Shown piece after piece: positions 1 through 9,961 of a stretch of 64,000 nt of DNA. Source of the DNA: Lysobacter_L cavernae (GTDB lineage: Bacteria; Pseudomonadota; Gammaproteobacteria; Xanthomonadales; Xanthomonadaceae); NCBI RefSeq assembly GCF_042648505.1, contig NZ_JBHRXK010000002.1:558001-622000 (forward strand). Direction: 5' to 3'. How positions within the stretch are numbered: the stretch's first letter is position 1; every line of letters begins with the position of its first letter. The notes beneath the pieces are model-generated. The model was given only the letters and a program-made list of their open reading frames with translations, ran no database searches and was not told the DNA's origin. The position numbers were made by a program, and so were the translations under genes.

Positions 1-33
1 AGTGGTTCAATCAAGCGCGCATGCAACGACGCG

Positions 34-1575
34 TCATTGGCCGCGGATTTCCGTCGCGATGCGCGCGGCCATGTAGGCATGGAACGGGTTGTAACTGAGC
101 CGGCTCAGGCTGTCCTGTGACACCACCAGGGCATTGCGCTCGCCACGCACCGCAATCGCGCCCAGCTGCACGGTCCTGCGTCCCGATGGGCGATGGCCGT
201 AAAGCGGGTCGTCGTCCGCAAACGGCAGCGCGATATGCGACAGCGAGTACACATCGGCCGGGTAACGCAGCCCGGTGGCCTGCGCCTGCAGCGCGCTGCC
301 ACCTGCAGGCCGTGATCGCGCCACTGCCGCCGCGTCGCCTTCCGACGCCGTGCCGACCACGGTGAGCGTGTAGCGGCGCGGCGCGGCCTGCAACGCCGTG
401 CGCGACCAGCCGCTTGCGGCCGGGCGCAACATCGGCGCGATGGCCCGCGTGCGATTGACATCGAACAGGATCAATTCACTGCCGTTGGCCGCCAGCTTGT
501 CGAACAGCCGTGTCATCACGCCATGCGCACTGACGGTGTCGTCGACCACCGACTGGAACGCCAGAATCGGTGGCACGCGGCCCATGCGCCGCTGCCGTTC
601 CACTGCTTCTATTGCAGCGTGCAGGTCGGCGGTCACCAGATACGATTCGCGCGCCGCGCGCACCGGAAACGAGTTGTACTTGAAGGGGTTGTATTCCGGC
701 AGCACGTCCAGCCAGGCGGACTTGGCGTAACGGCTGAGCATCGCCGGCAGGCCCGCCAGGCCGGCATAGCGGGCAAAGCGATTGACCTCGATCATCGGCG
801 ACAGCAGGACGATGCGGTCGACGTCGTTGGGTGCGCCGCGTTCGATGCGCCCCATCACGTGCCGCAATGCCAAGGCGGCGCCGTTCGAGTACCCCACCAG
901 GTGGACCGGCAAACCGCCGCCGGCGCGAGCACGCGCCGCGGCCATGGCCATCTCGACCGCCGCATACCATTCCTTGCGACCTTGCTGCGTGAGCGCGGCG
1001 GGCACGGTGCCATGCCCGGGCAGGCGCGGCACGATGGCAATGAAGCCACGCTGCCGATACAGCTCGGCCAGGCTGCGCATGCTGTACGGGGCGTCGGTCA
1101 GGCCGTGCAGCAGCACCGCCACGCCCAGGGCTGCGCCCGCGGGCTCGAGCACGAAGGAGCGGTTCCAGTCGCGGCCGAACGCCGCCGGCGAAGTGAGGCT
1201 GGCATCGTGGTAACGGTTCAGCGGCGTGCGATCGCCCGGTTGCAGTTGGCTTTGCATGTCGCGATGGAGCTGCTCGAACAGTTTGTTTTCCGCCGTGACA
1301 TAGGCCGGCCAATCGCCACGGGCGATGGCATCCGCGGGCAGCTCGGTGGGCACGATCGTGTGCCATGGCTGCAACGGCGGGCCCTGCGTCGCCTGCCAGG
1401 CGCGAATGCCCACCAGCATGAGCACCGCCAGCGCCACGGCCGTTGCGCCCTTGCGGACCACCTTGTCGACAGCGGCCGCCATGCGCCGCAAGAAGGCACG
1501 GGTCTGGCGACGAAGAGGCTCATCACCATCTGTGGGTCGCGAGACCCCATCCTCACCCTCGGGAGTTGCCGTCAT
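34..1575 (-). CDS. membrane-anchored alpha/beta hydrolase
   Basis: Predicted protein of 513 aa. One hydrophobic segment near residues 45-65 suggests an inner-membrane anchor with the catalytic part outside. The fold is recognisable from the oxyanion-hole stretch HGLTDAPYS and the nucleophile elbow GYSNG (Ser as nucleophile), the pattern of lysophospholipase/carboxylesterase-like alpha/beta hydrolases. The substrate cannot be read from sequence. I chose the ATG at 1575, preceded by a GGGCAGGG-like ribosome site, over an ATG at 1617 with no ribosome site. It lies 72 bp downstream of the response-regulator gene on the same strand, so the two may be co-transcribed. Confidence 0.8.
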   Translation of the reverse strand: MTATPEGEDGVSRPTDGDEPLRRQTRAFLRRMAAAVDKVVRKGATAVALAVLMLVGIRAWQATQGPPLQPWHTIVPTELPADAIARGDWPAYVTAENKLFEQLHRDMQSQLQPGDRTPLNRYHDASLTSPAAFGRDWNRSFVLEPAGAALGVAVLLHGLTDAPYSMRSLAELYRQRGFIAIVPRLPGHGTVPAALTQQGRKEWYAAVEMAMAAARARAGGGLPVHLVGYSNGAALALRHVMGRIERGAPNDVDRIVLLSPMIEVNRFARYAGLAGLPAMLSRYAKSAWLDVLPEYNPFKYNSFPVRAARESYLVTADLHAAIEAVERQRRMGRVPPILAFQSVVDDTVSAHGVMTRLFDKLAANGSELILFDVNRTRAIAPMLRPAASGWSRTALQAAPRRYTLTVVGTASEGDAAAVARSRPAGGSALQAQATGLRYPADVYSLSHIALPFADDDPLYGHRPSGRRTVQLGAIAVRGERNALVVSQDSLSRLSYNPFHAYMAARIATEIRGQ

Positions 1576-1647
1576 GCGCCCTGCCCATGCTGTGACCGAT
1601 GTGGTCCATCGTCGCATGCGCGAACGATGGCGCGGCGCTGGACCTCG

Positions 1648-2331
1648 CTACTCCGCTTCTTCCGGCGGCGGCACGATCGCGCTGGGGTCGAGTGCGAGGC
1701 GGCCGGCGATCAGCACGGCCTGGGTGCGGTTGTTGGCGCCGAGCTTGCGCAGGATCGCGGTGACATGCGCCTTGACCGTGGCTTCGGACACGCCCAGCTC
1801 GTAGCCGATCTGCTTGTTGAGCAGGCCGGCGCCGAGCATCTGCAGCACCCGGAACTGCTGCGGGGTGAGGTCGCGCAGGCGTTGCGCGGCGTCGTGCTCG
1901 TCGGCGTGCGCGGCCGGCGCCGACAGTGCCGCCGCTGGCGCCCAGCGGTCGCCGTCGAGCACGCGCGTGATCGCCTCGCCGAGCGTCGCCGCATCGGCGG
2001 ACTTGGGAATGAAACCGACCGCGCCGTGGTCGAGCGCGCGCCGCATCACCGCCGGCTCCTCGCGCGCCGACACCACCACGACCGGCAACTGCGGGTGCAG
2101 CGCACGCAGGTGCACCAGCGCGCTGAAGCCCTGCGCGCCGGGCATGTTGAGGTCGAGCAGCAGCAGGTCGACGTCGGGCTCGCTGTCGATCAGCGCGTAC
2201 AGCGCGTCGACGCTGTCGGCCTCGCGCAGGCGCGCATCCGGCAGCACGCGCGCGACCGCGCCGCGCAGGGCTTCGCGGAACAGCGGGTGGTCGTCGGCGA
2301 CGATGATGACGGGAGCGGGCGGGGTCGGCAT
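1648..2331 (-). CDS. LuxR/NarL-family response regulator, orphan
   Basis: 227-aa two-component response regulator. The receiver domain (about residues 8-125) keeps the acidic pair in ADDHPLFREAL, the phospho-acceptor Asp in LLLLDLNMPG, a Ser switch residue (VVSAREE) and the Lys in IPKSAD. The C-terminal LuxR-type helix-turn-helix (about 155-215) contains LGVSEATVKAHVTAILRKL. No sensor kinase gene lies in the window, so it is an orphan here. It sits just downstream of acs on the same strand; in other gammaproteobacteria, related regulators control acs and alcohol or acetate use (established for CrbR/ErdR-type systems). That role here is inference from position. Confidence 0.88.
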   Translation of the reverse strand: MPTPPAPVIIVADDHPLFREALRGAVARVLPDARLREADSVDALYALIDSEPDVDLLLLDLNMPGAQGFSALVHLRALHPQLPVVVVSAREEPAVMRRALDHGAVGFIPKSADAATLGEAITRVLDGDRWAPAAALSAPAAHADEHDAAQRLRDLTPQQFRVLQMLGAGLLNKQIGYELGVSEATVKAHVTAILRKLGANNRTQAVLIAGRLALDPSAIVPPPEEAE

Positions 2332-2350
2332 GTGGGGGATCGCTTCTGCT

Positions 2351-2503
2351 CGTCATTCCCGCGCAAGCGGGAATCCAAGGACGTTGCTTCTGGACACCTT
2401 ACTGCAGGTGTCCGCTGTGTAACTGGAAGAACAGCAAAGTCAAAGTCCATGGAGAGTGCCGCCGTTCGGCGGCCCAAAAGACCCCGCCTTCGCGGGAATG
2501 ACG
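2351..2503. repeat. REP-like palindrome pair
   Basis: Two palindromic units face each other in the gap between acs and the response-regulator gene. The left unit (2351-2376) begins CGTCATTCCCGC and folds as ATTCCCGC-GCAA-GCGGGAAT. The right unit (2481-2503) ends CCTTCGCGGGAATGACG. The same family recurs at 13161-13188 and 34434-34523, which identifies it as a dispersed genomic repeat rather than a gene-specific operator. The 104 bp between the units hold no gene that I can see. Confidence 0.8.
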
Positions 2504-2518
2504 GTCAAAAGGCACAGG

Positions 2519-4471
<1,953 letters not shown>

Positions 4472-4597
4472 GGCGCGCTCCGGGCAACGGGTCTTCGGTG
4501 TAGCGGGGGGTCGTGGATGCTCCGGCCGCGCACTGCGATCCGGCCGCCCAGTGTGACGCATCCACTGTTAAAGCCCGATTGGGCCGGCTTTAGACGA

Positions 4598-4636
4598 TGG
4601 TCGTAAGCGCCCCCCGTCCCGCCGCACTTACGACCA
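4598..4636. promoter_or_regulatory. 10-bp dyad between acs and porin genes
   Basis: Perfect inverted repeat TGGTCGTAAG (4598-4607) and CTTACGACCA (4627-4636), 19 bp spacer, in the 248-bp divergent intergenic region. A symmetric site is what a dimeric LuxR-type response regulator would bind, and the only such regulator in the window is encoded next to acs. The link between the two is inference. A weaker AAAGCC/GGCTTT dyad lies at 4571-4591. Confidence 0.4.
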
Positions 4637-4719
4637 ATGGGGAATGGTTGTGCAGCGCGATGCCACCGCAGGCTGGCCGCAGCCGTGCATTGGGTGCGGC
4701 GTTCCTTTGGGAGGGAATC

Positions 4720-6138
4720 ATGTCCGCAGGCATTGCATCGCCGACGAGCCCGGCCGCGACGATCCGTCGCCGCCCGCTCGCGGCCGCGTTGCTGGTTGCA
4801 CTGGCGTTACCGGGGATGGCGTTCGCGCAGACCGCGAAAGAGAAAGAGCTGGAGGCGCGCGTCGCCCAGCTCGAGGCCATGGTCCAGCAGCTGGTGTCGC
4901 AGCAGCAACAGCAACAAACCGCCATCAGTGAAGTGAAGACCGCGCAGGCGGTCGCACCCGCCGCCGCCACCGCACCTGTCGCCGCCGGCAAGCCGACCAT
5001 CCAGAGCGCACCGATCATGGCCACGGCCAACCCCGGCACGCGCTTCAGCTACGGCGGCTTCATCAAGCTCGATGCCTCGGTCACGCAGACCAACGACGGC
5101 GACATCGCCGACGGCACGGTCGGCCGCCTGTTCTACGTGCCCAAGGCGATTCCGGTCGGCGGTGGCCGCACCAACGAGGACGGCGCCGACACCGACATGG
5201 GCGCGAACTTCTCGCGCTTCTGGTTCGGTGCCGACACCGACCTGGACAGCGGCGACAAGCTCAAGGCCTACCTGGAATTCGACCTGTACGGTGGCGGCAG
5301 CACCGCTTTCACCGGCAACGAGGTGTCCACCAACACCTACGCGCTGACCCTGCGCCAGGCCTACGTGCAGTGGAACAACTGGCTGGCCGGCCAGACCTGG
5401 AGCAACTTCCAGGACACCGCGGCGCTGCCGGACACGGTCGACTTCCTCGGCCCGACCGAAGGCACGGTGTTCGTGCGCCAGGCGCAGATCCGCTACACCA
5501 ACGGCCCGTGGTCGTTCTCGATGGAAAACCCGGAGACGGTGTACACGCCGTACCTGGGCAACATGGCGCAGGTCGCCGGCGACGACGGCGTGATGCCCGA
5601 CTTCACCGCGCGCTACACCACCAAGGGCGACTGGGGCCACTTCGGCGTCGCCGGCCTGGTGCGCCAGCTCAAGTACCAGAACGGCCCGGCCAACCTCGAC
5701 TCCGACAACACCGGCTACGGCCTGAGCGTGTCGGGCAAGTTCAACCTCGGCAAGAACGACGACATCCGCTACATGCTCACCGGCGGCAGCGGCATCGGCC
5801 GTTACGTCGGCCTGGCGCTCAACAACGACGCCGTGCTCGATTCGACCGGTGATCTGGAAAACATCGACCTGATCAGCGGTTTCGTCGGCTGGCGCCACGT
5901 GTTCAGCCCGAAGCTGCGCACCAACCTGTTCTACTCGCGCGCGCAGTACGACAACGACACCGCGCTGACCGGCCTGGGCATCACCCGTGCCGCGCAATCC
6001 GCCCACGTCAACCTGATCTACACGCCGCTGCCCAAGCTCGACCTGGGTGCCGAGCTGATCTGGGGCCAGCGTGAACTCGAAACCGGCGACCGCGGCGATC
6101 TCAATCGCCTGCAGACCCACGTCAAGTACAGCTTCTGA
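4720..6138 (+). CDS. DcaP-like outer-membrane porin
   Basis: 472 aa with a cleavable signal peptide (hydrophobic run LAAALLVALALPGMAFA, cleavage after AFA), then a short coiled coil (about residues 37-75, including a run of six Gln) and a beta-rich C-terminal body ending in Phe (HVKYSF), typical of an outer-membrane barrel. The coiled coil followed by the FSYGGFIKLDASVT entry resembles DcaP-family trimeric porins, known to pass dicarboxylates and related small acids. The ATG at 4720 has GGAGG five bases upstream. The transporter gene starts 12 bp after the stop, indicating an operon for uptake across both membranes. Confidence 0.85.
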   Translation: MSAGIASPTSPAATIRRRPLAAALLVALALPGMAFAQTAKEKELEARVAQLEAMVQQLVSQQQQQQTAISEVKTAQAVAPAAATAPVAAGKPTIQSAPIMATANPGTRFSYGGFIKLDASVTQTNDGDIADGTVGRLFYVPKAIPVGGGRTNEDGADTDMGANFSRFWFGADTDLDSGDKLKAYLEFDLYGGGSTAFTGNEVSTNTYALTLRQAYVQWNNWLAGQTWSNFQDTAALPDTVDFLGPTEGTVFVRQAQIRYTNGPWSFSMENPETVYTPYLGNMAQVAGDDGVMPDFTARYTTKGDWGHFGVAGLVRQLKYQNGPANLDSDNTGYGLSVSGKFNLGKNDDIRYMLTGGSGIGRYVGLALNNDAVLDSTGDLENIDLISGFVGWRHVFSPKLRTNLFYSRAQYDNDTALTGLGITRAAQSAHVNLIYTPLPKLDLGAELIWGQRELETGDRGDLNRLQTHVKYSF

Positions 6139-6149
6139 GGACGACAACC

Positions 6150-7817
6150 ATGTCCAGCATCTCCGCCTCCGCCGGCAAAGCAGGCGCCGCCCCACTGACC
6201 CAAGGCCACAAGAAGGTCATCTTCGCGTCCAGCCTGGGCACCGTGTTCGAGTGGTACGACTTCTACCTGTACGGCTCGCTCGCGGCGATCATCGCCAAGC
6301 AGTTCTTCAGCGGCGTCAACGAGACCACCGGCTTCATCTTCGCCCTGCTCGCCTTCGCCGCCGGCTTCGCCGTGCGTCCGTTCGGCGCGATCGTGTTCGG
6401 CCGCATCGGCGACATGATCGGCCGCAAGTACACGTTCCTGGTCACCATCGTGATCATGGGCATCTCGACCTTCCTGGTCGGCATCCTGCCCAGTTACGCC
6501 AGCATCGGCATCACCGCGCCGATCATCCTGATCGTGTTGCGCATGTTGCAGGGTCTGGCCCTGGGCGGCGAGTACGGCGGTGCGGCGACCTACGTGGCCG
6601 AACACGCCCCCAACGGCAAACGCGGCCTGTACACCAGCTTCATCCAGACCACCGCGACGGTCGGCCTGCTGCTGTCGCTGATCGTGATCCTGGGCGTGCG
6701 CGAATCGATCGGCGTCGAGGCGTTCGAGGCCTGGGGCTGGCGCATTCCGTTCCTGCTGTCGATCATCCTGCTCGGCGTGTCGGTGTGGATCCGCATGCAG
6801 CTGTCCGAGTCGCCGCTGTTCCAGCAGATGAAGGCCGAGGGCAAGACCTCCAAGGCGCCGCTGACCGAGAGCTTCTTCTCCAAGAACGGCAAGATCGTGC
6901 TGCTCGCCCTGCTCGGCGCCACCGCCGGCCAGGCCGTGGTCTGGTACGCCGGCCAGTTCTACGCGATGTACTTCCTGACCCAGTCGCTGAAGGTCGACGC
7001 CACCACCACCTGGCTGCTGATCGGCGGCGCGCTGGCGATCGGCACGCCGTTCTTCGTGTTCTTTGGTTGGCTGTCGGACAAGATCGGCCGCAAGAAGATC
7101 GTCATGGCCGGCTGCCTGATCGCCGCGCTGACCTACTTCCCGCTGTTCAAGGCGCTGACCCACTACGCCAACCCGGCGATTGCCGAGGCCAGCGCCAGCG
7201 CCCCGGCCGTGGTCACCGCCGATCCGAAGACCTGCAGCTTCCAGTTCGACCCGGTCGGCAAGAAACAGTTCACCAGCTCGTGCGACATCGCCACCGCGGC
7301 CCTGGCCAAGGCGGGCGTGCCGTACACGGTCAACCCGGCCCCGGCCGGCACGGTCGCCAGCGTCGCCGTCGGCAGCGTGCAGGTGCCCAGCTACGAAGCC
7401 ACCGGCCTGGCCAAGGACGTGGCCAAGAGCAATGGCGAGGCCTTCAGCGGCGCGCTCAAGACCGCGTTGAGCGACGGCGGCTACCCGGCCAAGGCCGACG
7501 ATGCCCGCATCAACAAGCCGATGGTGCTGGTGATCCTGACCCTGCTGGTGATCTACGTGACGATGGTCTACGGCCCGATCGCGGCGTGGCTGGTCGAGCT
7601 TTTCCCGACCCGCATCCGCTACACCTCGATGTCGCTGCCGTACCACATCGGCAACGGCTGGTTCGGTGGCTTCCTGCCGACGATCTCGTTCGCCCTGGTC
7701 GCCGCCACCGGCAACATGTACTACGGCCTGTGGTACCCGATCGTCATCGCGCTGATGACCTTCGTGATCGGCTCGCTGTTCCTGCGCGAGACCAAGGACG
7801 TCGACATCACGCAGTAA
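6150..7817 (+). CDS. MFS transporter, metabolite:H+ symporter (MHS) type
   Basis: 555 aa, about twelve membrane segments. The N-terminal pattern GTVFEWYDFYLYGSLA and the GDMIGRKYTF loop are characteristic of the MHS branch (ProP/KgtP/ShiA relatives) of the major facilitator superfamily. Between the eighth and ninth segments is an extra hydrophilic stretch of about 125 residues (roughly 345-470) with two cysteines (KTCSFQF and SSCDIA), which makes the protein longer than the usual 430-450. Substrate unknown; the adjoining porin and acs suggest a small carboxylate. Probably co-transcribed with the porin. Confidence 0.88.
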   Translation: MSSISASAGKAGAAPLTQGHKKVIFASSLGTVFEWYDFYLYGSLAAIIAKQFFSGVNETTGFIFALLAFAAGFAVRPFGAIVFGRIGDMIGRKYTFLVTIVIMGISTFLVGILPSYASIGITAPIILIVLRMLQGLALGGEYGGAATYVAEHAPNGKRGLYTSFIQTTATVGLLLSLIVILGVRESIGVEAFEAWGWRIPFLLSIILLGVSVWIRMQLSESPLFQQMKAEGKTSKAPLTESFFSKNGKIVLLALLGATAGQAVVWYAGQFYAMYFLTQSLKVDATTTWLLIGGALAIGTPFFVFFGWLSDKIGRKKIVMAGCLIAALTYFPLFKALTHYANPAIAEASASAPAVVTADPKTCSFQFDPVGKKQFTSSCDIATAALAKAGVPYTVNPAPAGTVASVAVGSVQVPSYEATGLAKDVAKSNGEAFSGALKTALSDGGYPAKADDARINKPMVLVILTLLVIYVTMVYGPIAAWLVELFPTRIRYTSMSLPYHIGNGWFGGFLPTISFALVAATGNMYYGLWYPIVIALMTFVIGSLFLRETKDVDITQ

Positions 7818-7842
7818 GCACCAGGCTCCACGTCGCGCTTCA

Positions 7843-7875
7843 GCAACAACGCCGGCCTCGTGCCGGCGTTGTTGC
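7843..7875 (+). terminator. hairpin after the porin-transporter operon
   Basis: Perfect 14-bp stem GCAACAACGCCGGC / GCCGGCGTTGTTGC with loop CTCGT, 26 bp past the transporter stop. There is no clean T-run after it, so it may act as a terminator or only as a 3'-end stabiliser. Confidence 0.55.
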
Positions 7876-7954
7876 ATGCGCGGTTGGCCGCGCCGCCAGA
7901 TACCGGCGGCGACAGGGTATTGTTCGGCCTCCCGTTTTCCCGGATGCCTGGACG

Positions 7955-9349
7955 ATGCCCCATTCCCAACACCCGCCGGCTGCCGCCGCCGCGGATCCGA
8001 CTGCCCGGCCGCAGCTCGGCCACGCGATGAAGCCGCGGCAGCTGATCATGATGGGCCTGGGCAGCGCGATCGGCGCCGGCCTGTTCCTCGGCTCCGGCGT
8101 CGGCGTGCAGGCGGCAGGGCCGGCGGTGCTGGTGTCGTACCTGGTCGCCGGCGCGCTGGTGATCATCGTCATGCACGCACTGGGCGAGATGGCCGCCGCC
8201 CACCCCACCAGCGGCGCGTTCTCGGTCTACGCCAGCGACGCCATGGGCGCGACCGTCGGCGCCGCCGTCGGCTGGCTGTGGTGGGCGCAACTGGTGATCG
8301 TGATCGCGGCCGAATCGGTCGGCGCCGCCGGGCTGTTGGCGACGGTCTGGCCGGCGTTGCCGGTGGCCGGGCTGTCGCTGGGGTTCATGGTCGTGTTCAC
8401 CGCGATCAACCTGATGGGGGTCAAGAACTTCGGCGAGTTCGAGTTCTGGTTCGCGATCCTCAAGGTGGTCGCGATCCTCGCCTTCATCGCCATCGGCGCG
8501 GCGCTGCTGCTCGGCCTGCTGCCGGGCGTGGCCTCGCCCGGCCTGTCGCACTTCACCGCGCACGGCGGCTTCGCGCCCAAGGGCCTGGCCGGGATCGGCG
8601 CGGCGCTGCTGGTGGTGGTGTTCGCCTTCGGCGGCACCGAAATCGTCGCGGTCGCCGCCGCCGAAACCGAAGACCCCAGGCGCAGCATCACCCGTGCCGT
8701 GCGCACCGTGGCCTGGCGCATCCTGGTGTTCTACGTCGGCTCGCTGAGCGTGATCATCGCGGTGGTGCCGTGGACCAGCGAGGCGCTGCGCTCGCCGTTC
8801 GCGGCGGTGCTGCAGGTCGCCAACATCCCGGGCGCCGCCACCGCGATCACCCTGGTCGCGGTGATCGCGCTGCTGTCGGCGCTCAACGCCAACCTCTACG
8901 GTGCCTCGCGCATGATCTTCTCGCTCGCCCAGCGCGGCGAGGCGCCGCGCTTCCTCGCGGCCCTCAACCGTCGCCGGGTGCCGGTGGCCGCGGTGCTGTC
9001 GTGCGTGGCGTTCGGCTTCTTCGCCACGCTGCTGGAGTCGTGGTACCCGGAGAAGGTGCTGCCGGTGCTGCTGAACCTGGTCGGCTCGACCTGCCTGATG
9101 GTGTGGACGATCTCGCTGCTGTCGCAGCTGATCCTGCGCCGGCGCGCGGACCGCGCCGGCACGCCGCTGCCGTTCCGCATGTGGGGCTTCCCCTACCTGA
9201 CCTGGCTGGGCCTGGCGATCCTCGCCACGATCTTCGCGCTGACCCTGTTCGCCGACGGGGCGCGCCTGCAGCTGCTGTCGACGACCGCGCTGACGCTGGG
9301 CATCGCCGCGATCGGCGAGGTGGTGCGGCGCTGGCGGGCGCGCGGCTGA
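7955..9349 (+). CDS. APC-family amino-acid permease
   Basis: 464 aa with about twelve membrane helices. The first helix carries the family signature MIMGLGSAIGAGLFLGSGVG-like motif (here MMGLGSAIGAGLFLGSG) and the ETEDPRRSITRAV loop, both typical of the amino-acid transporter family (AAT branch of APC, e.g. proline, GABA or aromatic permeases). Substrate cannot be assigned. Start chosen at the ATG at 7955; a much longer open frame upstream overlaps the MFS gene in another frame and is not coding. It stands alone after the hairpin at 7843-7875. Confidence 0.88.
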   Translation: MPHSQHPPAAAAADPTARPQLGHAMKPRQLIMMGLGSAIGAGLFLGSGVGVQAAGPAVLVSYLVAGALVIIVMHALGEMAAAHPTSGAFSVYASDAMGATVGAAVGWLWWAQLVIVIAAESVGAAGLLATVWPALPVAGLSLGFMVVFTAINLMGVKNFGEFEFWFAILKVVAILAFIAIGAALLLGLLPGVASPGLSHFTAHGGFAPKGLAGIGAALLVVVFAFGGTEIVAVAAAETEDPRRSITRAVRTVAWRILVFYVGSLSVIIAVVPWTSEALRSPFAAVLQVANIPGAATAITLVAVIALLSALNANLYGASRMIFSLAQRGEAPRFLAALNRRRVPVAAVLSCVAFGFFATLLESWYPEKVLPVLLNLVGSTCLMVWTISLLSQLILRRRADRAGTPLPFRMWGFPYLTWLGLAILATIFALTLFADGARLQLLSTTALTLGIAAIGEVVRRWRARG

Positions 9350-9357
9350 GTCGTGCC

Positions 9358-9545
9358 GTGATTGCTTCCTTCTCCCGTCGGGAGAAGGCTTGCCCTGAGC
9401 TTGCCGAAGGGTGGCGCGAAGCGCCGTACCCTCACCCCAACCCCGCTTCGCGCCCCGGCCCACGCCAGCGGCGTGGGCGCTCCACCGCACGCGCGCCGAT
9501 GGCGCGAGAGCCATGCGGTTTCACCCCGAGGGGAGAGGGGCTTTG
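9358..9545. repeat. degenerate dispersed repeat block
   Basis: The 218-bp gap after the permease gene is filled with repeat-like sequence: TTCTCCCGTCGGGAGAAGG hairpin, a CCCTGAGCTTGCCGAAGG unit, a CCCTCACCCCAACCCC motif, a GCCCACGCC/GGCGTGGGC hairpin and GAGGGGAGAGGGGC. These strings are typical of scattered intergenic repeats in Xanthomonadaceae (recognised, not searched). No gene is visible here. Confidence 0.6.
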
Positions 9546-9567
9546 GCTGCCTCCGCCCGGCGGCGGT

Positions 9568-9948
9568 TTACTGCGGCGGCGCCGCCAGTTCGCGGGCGTC
9601 GAGGAAACCGTCGCGGTTGCCGTCCTGCAGCGCGAACCGCTCGGCCAGCGTCTGCCGGTGCGCGACCCGGCTGACCGGCTGGCCACGACCGCCGGGCAAC
9701 TCTGCCGCCACCAGCACGCCGTCGCCGTCGGCGTCCATGCGTTCGAAGGCGTAGCCCATCCAGGCCTGGTACTCGTCCAGCGAGACACGGCCGTCGCCGT
9801 CGCCGTCGATGCGCGCGAGGTAGTCGGTGGTGGCCTCCACCTGCGCCGCAGCCGGCGCCATCGCGAACACGCCGCCCACGAGCATGCCCCCCACAAGCAA
9901 CAAGCCCACGCCTTGCGGCGTGGGCTTGCGGCAGAACCTTTCCGACAT
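9568..9948 (-). CDS. secreted EF-hand protein
   Basis: 126 aa with an N-terminal signal peptide (hydrophobic VGLLLVGGMLVGGVFAMA, cleavage after AAAQ). Three calcium-binding EF-hand loops are visible: DGDGDGRVSLDE, DADGDGVLVAAE and DGNRDGFLDARE, so it probably binds Ca2+ in the periplasm or envelope. Role unknown. Start is uncertain: the ATG at 9948 gives the better signal peptide, while an ATG at 9969 overlaps the desaturase stop by 8 bp and could be translationally coupled; neither has a clear ribosome site. It is the last gene of a possible desaturase operon. Confidence 0.75.
   Translation of the reverse strand: MSERFCRKPTPQGVGLLLVGGMLVGGVFAMAPAAAQVEATTDYLARIDGDGDGRVSLDEYQAWMGYAFERMDADGDGVLVAAELPGGRGQPVSRVAHRQTLAERFALQDGNRDGFLDARELAAPPQ
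9901..9928 (-). other. 12-bp hairpin with GCAA loop inside EF-hand gene start
   Basis: Perfect palindrome CAAGCCCACGCC / GGCGTGGGCTTG with a 4-nt loop that reads GCAA, a GNRA tetraloop, in the minus-strand RNA. It covers roughly codons 7-16 of the EF-hand gene and lies 34 bp after the desaturase stop. It has the form of an intrinsic terminator without a full T-run, so it could attenuate transcription into the EF-hand gene. Confidence 0.5.
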
Positions 9949-9961
9949 GCGCGGCCGGCGC

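Noticed and set aside
4552..4568. CRP-like TGTGACGCATCCACTG near acs.
   Set aside because: Only the left half matches TGTGA-N6-TCACA; the right half is poor.
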